A stretch of DNA of 64,000 nt from Chryseobacterium sp. 52 (GTDB lineage: Bacteria > Bacteroidota > Bacteroidia > Flavobacteriales > Weeksellaceae): NCBI RefSeq assembly GCF_002754245.1, contig NZ_PEEX01000001.1, positions 1,406,001-1,470,000 on the forward strand. The letters run 5' to 3'. Positions 62,315 through 64,000 of the stretch are shown here, in pieces. The first letter of the stretch is position 1, and every line of letters begins with the position of its first letter. The position numbers and the translations under genes are program-made. Below the pieces are notes generated by a model. That model ran no database searches, was not told where the DNA came from, and saw only the letters and a list, made by a program, of their open reading frames with translations.

Positions 62315-63970
62315 TTAGTGCCCTTTTTCTTTCATAATCTTGTTTAATCTTTTTAACATAGACAGTCCTAAAAGGGTGGCAAATATTAACAAAGCAAAGT
62401 TGACAAGGAAATAATTCATCTTGTTGTCGTAATTGTACCATGTACTGGCCAGGATTCCTGAAAGTTTATTTCCTACCGAGTTGGCCAGGAAGAAACCTCC
62501 CATCATCAAAGCGGTAATTCTCGCTGGAGAAAGCTTGGAAACAAAAGAAAGTCCCATTGGAGAAAGGCATAATTCCCCGATTGTAATGACCCCATAACCG
62601 GCAACCAGCCATAATGGAGAAACCTTTACAGAACCATTGTCTCCGGCCATAACGGCAAGAACCATTACTAAACAGGACAATCCGGAGATGAATAATCCCA
62701 ATACAATTTTTGTAGGTGTTAAAGGTTCTTTTCCTTTTCTTCTCAGTAAAGCCCAGAATCCTACAACGAGCGGAGTAAGGGCAATTACCCAGAACGGATT
62801 GATGGACTGGAATAATTCCGTATTATATAGATAGACTTTAGTTTCAGGATTTCTCTCAAGTACTGCACGCTGCTCAGGCGTTATATTTCTGAAATAAATA
62901 TCTTTTCCGGTTTCTTTAATGCTTTTTCCGTCTTTGTCTTTTTGAGACTGGTATTGGTTATCATATACAGAAACTTCTTTGTTTTCATAACTTTTCCCTT
63001 CCACCATATAAATGTCTTCAAGAGGCTTTTCTAAAGAAGCAGGAACACTTCTGTCCGTATAATAATTGGCCCATCTCGTAAGAGCTGTACCGTTCTGCTT
63101 GAAAACAGCCCAGAAAAACATACTGATCAGAAATACGGAAAGCAAAGCTCCGATTGAAGGTTTCTCTTCCGGTTTTGCTTTGAAGTAAAGGGAAGCATAA
63201 AAATAAATAACAGGAACACAGGCGAAAATAAAGGCATCTGTACTGTCGCTTCCGAAAATATTTCCGGGAATAAACCATCCTATAGCTCCCACTGCAATGG
63301 CAGGAACGAAAACTTTCATTAAAATCTCAGAAAGCTTGGTATCTCCTTCCTCTACAGGTTTCATCTGTGCAGCATGGATGTAATGTTTTCTTCCGATCGT
63401 AAAGATCACAAGCCCTACAAGCATTCCTACTCCCGCAGTGATGAAAGCCTCACCCCATCCGAATTTGTTACGCATGAAAGCAGCAATAATATTACAGATA
63501 AACGCCCCGATATTGATTCCCATATAGAAAATATTATATCCGGAGTCTTTATTGGCCTTATAAGGTTCCTCAGAATAGAGGTTTCCTAACAGTGTAGAAA
63601 TGGTAGGTTTAAAGAAACCATTTCCAATGATGATCAATGCTAGAGAACCATAAAAAAGAGGCAGTTCTTTGAAGACACCCATTCCTATATATCCTGCAGC
63701 CATCAGAATTCCCCCCAGATAAATAGATTTGATATATCCTAAAACTCTGTCAGCCAAAAATCCTCCAAGGAAAGGAGTAAGATAGGTCAACGCTATATAC
63801 GTACCGAAAATATCATCAGCAGTTTTGTCAGGAAGTCCAAGTCCGCCTTTTATTCCGGTAGGCTCAATGACATAAAGCACAAAGATTCCAAGAATCAGAT
63901 AGTACCCGAAACGCTCCCACATTTCTGTGAAAAAGAGGAAGGGCAGGCCTTTAGGATGTTTAGTCTTCAT
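62315..63970 (-). CDS. POT/PTR-family peptide transporter (copy 3)
   Basis: The 551-residue protein has EMWERFGYYL and FFKPTISTLLGNLYSEEP. A hydrophilic insertion of about 90 residues lies near residues 300-385 (NYYTDRSVPASLEKPLEDIY; MVEGKSYENKEVSVYDNQYQ), likely an extracytoplasmic domain. The frame opens at 63994, but the ATG at 63970 (MKTKHPKGLPF) is preferred. It is close to the window edge; the promoter is not visible. The three copies are in the same orientation, and 3 and 2 are separated by 132 bases. Confidence 0.92.
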   Translation of the reverse strand: MKTKHPKGLPFLFFTEMWERFGYYLILGIFVLYVIEPTGIKGGLGLPDKTADDIFGTYIALTYLTPFLGGFLADRVLGYIKSIYLGGILMAAGYIGMGVFKELPLFYGSLALIIIGNGFFKPTISTLLGNLYSEEPYKANKDSGYNIFYMGINIGAFICNIIAAFMRNKFGWGEAFITAGVGMLVGLVIFTIGRKHYIHAAQMKPVEEGDTKLSEILMKVFVPAIAVGAIGWFIPGNIFGSDSTDAFIFACVPVIYFYASLYFKAKPEEKPSIGALLSVFLISMFFWAVFKQNGTALTRWANYYTDRSVPASLEKPLEDIYMVEGKSYENKEVSVYDNQYQSQKDKDGKSIKETGKDIYFRNITPEQRAVLERNPETKVYLYNTELFQSINPFWVIALTPLVVGFWALLRRKGKEPLTPTKIVLGLFISGLSCLVMVLAVMAGDNGSVKVSPLWLVAGYGVITIGELCLSPMGLSFVSKLSPARITALMMGGFFLANSVGNKLSGILASTWYNYDNKMNYFLVNFALLIFATLLGLSMLKRLNKIMKEKGH

Positions 63971-64000
63971 ATATTCAAATTTCAAATTTCCCAAAAATAA

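Overview
The window is a chromosomal stretch from a member of Bacteroidota, most likely a Chryseobacterium-like flavobacterium. This rests on AT-rich non-coding DNA, few Shine-Dalgarno sites, Bacteroidota-type promoters (TTG-N17-20-TAnnTTTG), a type IX secretion gene (porZ) with a T9SS sorting tail, and protein families recognised by memory. No database search was run.

Layout. 1-7.3 kb: a Ro60 ribonucleoprotein locus. It has the end of an unknown gene, a SWIM zinc-finger protein, a TROVE/vWA Ro60 protein, accessory genes (an acidic protein, a DUF6584-type protein and a small basic protein), one short Y-RNA-like element and a tandem array of five more. Several of these carry tRNA-like modules. 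The signature TGYCGTA-N9-TACTTCG and changing but complementary closing stems define the elements. Ro60 and the first RNA share a promoter design. 7.9-12 kb: a SulP transporter, and a second EF-G-type GTPase preceded by a leader peptide and an attenuator. 12.2-18.3 kb: a tellurite/stress (Ter) operon with a HAD phosphatase, a phosphoribosyltransferase, two TerD, TelA, an unknown gene and TerC. 18.4-29.9 kb: small regulator-enzyme units (TetR/DUF1348, Rrf2/NmrA/MBL), a catalase-like protein, FKBP, an M23 peptidase, GpsA and three tandem exported proteins.

30.6-36.8 kb: an accessory locus that looks like a polymorphic secreted-toxin system. A large lipoprotein, frame-broken at an A8 tract, is followed by candidate immunity genes, two orphan alternative C-terminal cassettes (one still carrying a copy of the linker) and four related small lipoproteins. 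37-52.7 kb: mostly housekeeping or metabolic genes (Mqo, GMC oxidoreductase, SDR, GH63-like hydrolase, RecO, PorZ, a split 5'-nucleotidase, DapA), plus a stop-interrupted aminoglycoside nucleotidyltransferase. 53-64 kb: an AraC regulator overlapping a response regulator without its phospho-acceptor Asp, RecG with an odd 5' end, a thioredoxin-like protein and three POT peptide transporters with a DUF1016 nuclease remnant between two of them.

The strongest candidate for an undescribed system is the Ro60/Y-RNA array with its shared promoter. The EF-G attenuator and the toxin-cassette locus follow.
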